A program made the position numbers and the translations under genes. A DNA stretch of 64,000 nucleotides from Rhodosporidiobolus odoratus (taxonomy: Eukaryota > Basidiomycota > Microbotryomycetes > Sporidiobolales > Sporidiobolaceae), in the NCBI GenBank assembly GCA_034387635.1, contig JAOANU010000013.1, positions 124,001-188,000 on the forward strand. The letters are read 5' to 3'. Below are positions 59,345 to 64,000 of the stretch, piece by piece. Every line of letters starts with the position of its first letter. The stretch's first letter is position 1. The notes under the pieces were generated by a model, which did not search any database, had not been told where the DNA came from, and worked only from the letters and a program-made list of their open reading frames with translations.

Positions 59345-61514
59345 ATGAACGTACGCTCACCCTTTCCCTCTCATCTCACTCGCAGCCTCTCCACTCACTC
59401 CCGCCCCGCAGTTTGACAGCGACGAAGAAGACCTCTCCGTCTTCTCACCCGGTCACCCGCCCCCGCCCCGTCCCCATCCTTCCTACTCGTCCGATCCCTA
59501 CTCGTCCTCTCGTCCTCAAAACCAAACTACCTACGGAGGAGGGGCCGGAGGGGGTCAAGCCGCAAACCCGTATAGCTCCACCGTCGACCTGAGCAACCAG
59601 GGCTTGGGACTGGGCTTGGCAGACGGTCAGCGGTACGGAGACTACAACCCTTACTTGTCAGTCCTCGACCGCTTCCTCTCTCTCTCGCTGTCTCAATCCG
59701 TACCGTACAGGCTGAACCTTGTTTTTCACTTGGGTTCTCACAGCGAAGAAGACGACGACCCGTCGTACGGCGACGCCTCGACCTCTTCCCTCCCCTACTC
59801 CACCACCGCCCCGACCTCCTCCAAATCCCGAAAACTCCCCTTTGGCCGCTCGACCCAGCACCCCGCAACCTCGGCCTCTCTCGGACTCACCGCCAACGCC
59901 GCTACTCCCGCCGGGTTCGGTCAAGGACAAGGACAACTGACTGGTGGAGGTTCAGGAGCGATGACGAAGAACATGCTGGACGAAGAGGATGAAGAAATCG
60001 TCCTGGCTAAACAGAGGATCGCAGCTCAACAAGCTCGGGAAGCTCGAAAACTTGAATCGTCGAGGAATCGTCGTCGATTTCTTGGAGGAGGAGCAGGCGG
60101 AGGCGGAGGGGCATTGTGGCAGGAGGTCAAGAGAAGAGTCATGGGCGGTCACAAAGTTTATGAAGGGGAACGGGTCGTACATCTCAATCATGCCGCGTTG
60201 AACGCTCAAATGAGGTTTGGAGGGAATTCGGTTAGTACGAGCAAGTACAACTTGGTGACGTTTTTGCCCAAATTCTTGGCGGGTACGACACTGCTTTTCT
60301 TTTTTTCTCTTTTCTCCCACCCTCTCCGCCCCCCCATCCCCCCCCCCCCCCCTTTTCGCCTCCTTTGCCCTTGCTCATTCGCGGAAGCCATCCCCTCCCT
60401 TTCCTCCCGAGAGGAGAAGGCCTGTATCTCATTCTTGTACCTAACTCCCTCGTTCTTCTCGCATCACCTGCTGCCTCCCTCCCTCCTCCTCTTCCCTCCC
60501 TCACCCGCGCGCGCGCACAACTCAAACTCGTCCTCGCATCCTCACATCCCCGCCTATCCGCTCCGCCTACCCGCCTACCCGCCTACCCGTCTTCAGAGCA
60601 ATTCTCGAAATACGCCAACATCTTCTTCCTCTTCACGGCCTGCATTCAACAAATCCCAAACGTTTCCCCAACGAATCGATACACTACGATTTTGCCTTTG
60701 GGGATTGTGCTGTTGGTGGCCGCTTTGAAGGAGGTTAAGGAGGATGTGGTGCGCTGGCTCTCTCTCCCTCTCTTCTGCCCTCGTCGCCTTTGCCGAATCG
60801 AGTTCGAGAGGCTTAAATAATGGGAATCAATAGAAACGACACTCCTCCGATTCCGACCTCAACTCTCGAAAGACTCGAGTCCTAGACCCTCATTCCGGCG
60901 GAAGTGGTGAGGGACACTTCGTCGACAAACCTTGGAGATCGGTTCAAGTGGGAGACTTGATTCGCTTAGAGTCGAATGATTTTTTCCCCGCCGATTTGGT
61001 ACTTTTGAGTTCGAGTGAACCGGAGGGGTTGTGTTACATTGAGACTAGTAATTTGGATGGGTACGTTTCTCCGTTCCCCTTCACAAGCTTTCCCCATTCT
61101 TCATCTTCTATACTGCCTCTCATGCCCTCCTTCGACCTCTCACTCGACCTCTAAATTTTTTTTTTCGCTCCGGTCCCTCCCTCCTCAATGCTGGCAGCGA
61201 AACCAACTTGAAAATCAAACAAGCCTCTCCCTCAACTTCTCACCTCCTAACCCCCTCGGCTCTCTCCTCCCTATCCGGTCACCTCCGTTCCGAACAACCC
61301 AACAACTCTTTATATACCTACGAAGGAACCCTTTCCCTCAGCTCCCCCGGAGGAGGAGGAGGAGGAGGGGAAGGGAAAGAGATCCCTCTAGGACCGGATC
61401 AGATCTTGTTACGAGGTGCTCAGTTGAGGAACACGGCTTGGTTGTATGGGTTGGTGGTGTTTACCGGTCACGAGACTAAATTGATGAGGAATGCTACGTG
61501 AGTTCCCACACCTC

Positions 61515-61573
<59 letters not shown>

Positions 61574-62193
61574 GCTGCTCTCTTTTCTCCCTACTCAGAT
61601 TCGGCTGACGAGCGCGACGTACACAGCGCGGCACCGATCAAACGAACTCGAATGGAAAGAATGGTCAACCTTCAAATCCTCTTCCTACTAGGAATCCTCC
61701 TCGCCCTCTCAATCGGTTGCGCCATCGGTTCTACGGTCAGGAATCACGTTTATGGTGCCGACATGTGGTACCTCCTTCTCAATCCTCAAGGGGGAGGGGG
61801 AAGCCCGGTCAGTGCGAGTGGGTTTGTCAAGGACGTTTTGACGTTTGTGTTGACTTTGAATAATCTGATTCCGATTTCGTACGTCTCTTTGTTCTTTTCT
61901 TTCCTTCTTCTTCTTCTTCTTCTTTACTTTTTTTTCGGGCTCTTGTCCCCTCTCCCTTTTCCTTTCCATCTCTACTCCTCCTTTCTGCCCCACTCTCCTC
62001 CCCCTCTCTCTTCTCTTTTCTGACTTACGAGGAGACAAGGTTCGAAGGAAGGACGAAAACCTGACCGCGACTGTGCTTGTGCTCATTCGGATGTCAATGT
62101 GGGACAGGTTGATCGTCACGATGGAAGTGGTCAAGTTTCAACAAGCGGCTTTTATCAATTCGGATCTCGGTACGTTTGGCCCTCTTTTTCTGT

Positions 62194-62226
<33 letters not shown>

Positions 62227-63943
62227 TCTTTCTTTTTGTTTGGGCTTGCTGCCCCCTCGAATGCCGAGGCGCTTATCGCTGTCGTCTTGTCTCTCCCACC
62301 CCGCTCGAATCCACCCACAGACATGTACCACGCCCCAACCGACACCCCCGCCCTCTGTCGCACGTCGTCCCTCGTCGAAGAACTAGGTCAAATCGAATAC
62401 ATCTTTTCCGACAAGACGGGAACTCTGACCTGCAACCAAATGGAGTTCAGACAGTGTTCGATTGGAGGGGTTGCGTACGCTGATGTGGTTGAAGAAGCCA
62501 AACGAGGGGAGGTGAGTTCGTTTGAGGAGTTGAGGGAGAGGATGAGTAGAGGGGGAAGGGGAGGGGCAGGGGCAGGGGAGAAGGGAGGGACTAGGGAAGA
62601 GGTAGAGGTAGAGGTGGTCGAGGAGTTTTTGACTCTGTTGGCGACGTGTCATACGGTTATTCCTGAGAAGGGCGACGATGGAAAAGTGGTTTATCAGGCT
62701 AGTAGTCCGGATGAGGCGGCTTTGGTCAGTGGGGCTGATGTTTTGGGGTATACGTTTACGGTGCGTCTTTCGTCTTGTCCGGTTATAAAGCTGTCTTTCT
62801 TGCCCTGAAGGTGGACCTCGTTGCTGACTCTTCTTCCCCGTCTCTTACCCGCGTTCACTCACGCCTCGACTTTCCTCCGCTCGCGCGCAGACCCGTAAAC
62901 CCCAATCCGTCTTCATCACCCTCTCTGGCAACCCCCGACCGCGAGAGTACCAAGTGCTCAACATTCTCGAATTCGACTCGACTCGGAAACGAATGTCAGC
63001 GATCGTTCGAACTCCAGAGGGACACATCAAGCTGTACTGCAAAGGGGCCGATACGGTCATTTTCGAGAGGTTGGCGAGTGAGGGTCAGAGGTTTACTGAG
63101 ACGACTAGTAATCATCTCGAGGTGCGTTGTTCTGAGGGTTCATTCTCGCTCGCTTTTCGTGTTGCGCTCGTCTTCCCTCCTCGGGCATCACAGCTGATTG
63201 CCGCCCGCTTGGCACGCAGGAATACGCCACCGAAGGTCTCCGAACCCTCTGCATCGCAATGCGTGACATCCCCCCCTCCGAGTACGAAACCTGGTCCAAA
63301 ATCCACTCCCAAGCCGCCGCCACCATCAACGGTCGTACCGAAGCCTTGGACAAAGCTTCCGAACTGATCGAACGAGATCTGTTCCTCCTCGGCGCGACGG
63401 CCATTGAGGATAAATTGCAAGAAGGCGTGCCAGAGACGATCTATACGTTGCAGCAGGCGGGGATCAAGGTTTGGGTGCTGACGGGGGATAGGCAGGAGAC
63501 GGCCATCAACATTGGATTGAGTTGTAGGTTGATTAGCGAGTCGATGAGTTTGGTGAGTCTCCCTTTGCCCTTTCCTTTCCGCGACTCGGGAACCGTCCGG
63601 CGCAGAAGTATAGTACGGCGCTGATTAGCGGATTGGGCGATTGATGTGCGCAGGTCATTGTGAACGAGGAGAATGCTCACGATACTCGAGATTTCCTGAT
63701 CAAGCGCCTCGAGGCGGTCAAGAACTCGCGAACTGCGGGCGACTTCGAGGAACTGGCGTTGGTCATAGGTGAGTGCTCGAGTCGAGCCCTCTCTTACTAC
63801 TCACTACCCCCGTCGCTGATGCGTCCGGTCTCTTTTTTCTTCCTTTTTCTTGCAGATGGCAAGAGTCTCTCATTCGCGCTCGAGAAAGATCTCTCCAAGA
63901 CTTTCCTTGAACTCGCTGTCATGTGCAAAGCCGTCGTCTGCTG
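59345..63943 (+). CDS. P4-ATPase phospholipid flippase, Drs2-like (3' end outside window)
   Basis: Thirteen exons can be followed: 59345-59350, 59412-59656, 59744-60282, 60597-60748, 60834-61060, 61198-61497, 61627-61878, 62108-62169, 62321-62760, 62891-63121, 63220-63552, 63654-63768 and 63856 to ~63943, all in phase, about 996 residues so far. P4-ATPases move phospholipids to the cytosolic leaflet at Golgi, endosome and plasma membrane. Motifs: [20 protein letters not shown] (first helices), [14 protein letters not shown] (actuator region), [16 protein letters not shown] (helix 4), [11 protein letters not shown] (phosphorylation site), [48 protein letters not shown] and [14 protein letters not shown]. 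The sequence fits the Drs2 group best. The start is tentative, because the first exon codes only Met-Asn. The ATP-hinge region and remaining helices lie beyond the window. Confidence 0.93.
61512..61573 (+). repeat. CT dinucleotide repeat in a P4-ATPase intron
   Basis: About 30 CT units with one or two interruptions in the intron between 61497 and 61627. It lies on the sense strand well upstream of the acceptor and enlarges the pyrimidine tract. Confidence 0.9.
62196..62224 (+). repeat. Poly-G tract in a P4-ATPase intron
   Basis: Twenty-nine consecutive G in the intron 62170-62320. Homopolymers of this length are hard to sequence, so the true length is uncertain. Confidence 0.85.
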
Positions 63944-64000
63944 TCGGTCTCTAGCTCTCCTTCAGACCCGTGCCACTCCCCACTGATTCCTCACCGCTTG

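Overview
The window is nuclear DNA from a GC-rich, intron-dense fungus, most likely a basidiomycete yeast of the Pucciniomycotina (Rhodotorula/Sporobolomyces-like). Genes carry many introns, mostly 60-190 nt, with GTACGT/GTGCGT donors and CAG/TAG acceptors. The EF-1alpha protein and the overall gene set are typical eukaryotic housekeeping. The lineage is an inference; no marker such as rDNA is present. All gene models below were built by hand from reading frames and splice signals. Where the summed exons are a whole number of codons and every junction is in phase, the entry says so.

Layout. 0-6.5 kb: the 3' end of an unknown gene, LSM1 on the minus strand, and several short or unresolved unknown genes. 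6.7-15.4 kb: an accessory-looking stretch with a ~1 kb duplicated block (6767-7764 and 11916-12897). The block carries the cysteine-rich 3' end of an unknown gene, and an unknown multi-exon gene lies between the copies. 15.5-17.1 kb: an unknown Gly/Trp-repeat protein. 17.5-19.9 kb: TEF1 (EF-1alpha), minus strand, ten exons including 5-nt and 16-nt micro-exons. 20-23.3 kb: no gene resolved, but a ~450 bp partial copy of the TEF1 5' end. 23.6-28.6 kb: a quinone-oxidoreductase-like enzyme and a DHA2-type MFS exporter, both minus strand. 30.3-38.8 kb: the COMPASS subunit Spp1/CFP1 and the clustered-mitochondria protein CLU1. 39.3-43.1 kb: a long coiled-coil protein. 43.8-49.6 kb: SEC31 (COPII coat), minus strand. 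49.7-50.2 kb: an AT-rich element with inverted ends that looks like a MITE. 51-52.8 kb: an SNG1/DUF3533-like membrane protein gene that appears broken. 54.3-55.5 kb: an HAD hydrolase. 56-58.9 kb: a T5orf172/DUF1766 (Mug113-like) protein with a long Ser-Pro hexanucleotide repeat. 59.3-64 kb: a P4-ATPase lipid flippase running off the window.

The genes do not form a pathway; this is an ordinary eukaryotic neighbourhood. SEC31 (ER export) and the P4-ATPase (membrane asymmetry) both belong to membrane traffic, LSM1 and CLU1 to mRNA fate and translation, and CFP1 to chromatin. The most unusual items are the two segmental duplications, the apparent SNG1-like pseudogene, the MITE-like element, and the EF-1alpha micro-exon whose donor site is not GT. 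I saw no CRISPR array, rRNA, tRNA or defence island, and nothing I would call a new biological system.
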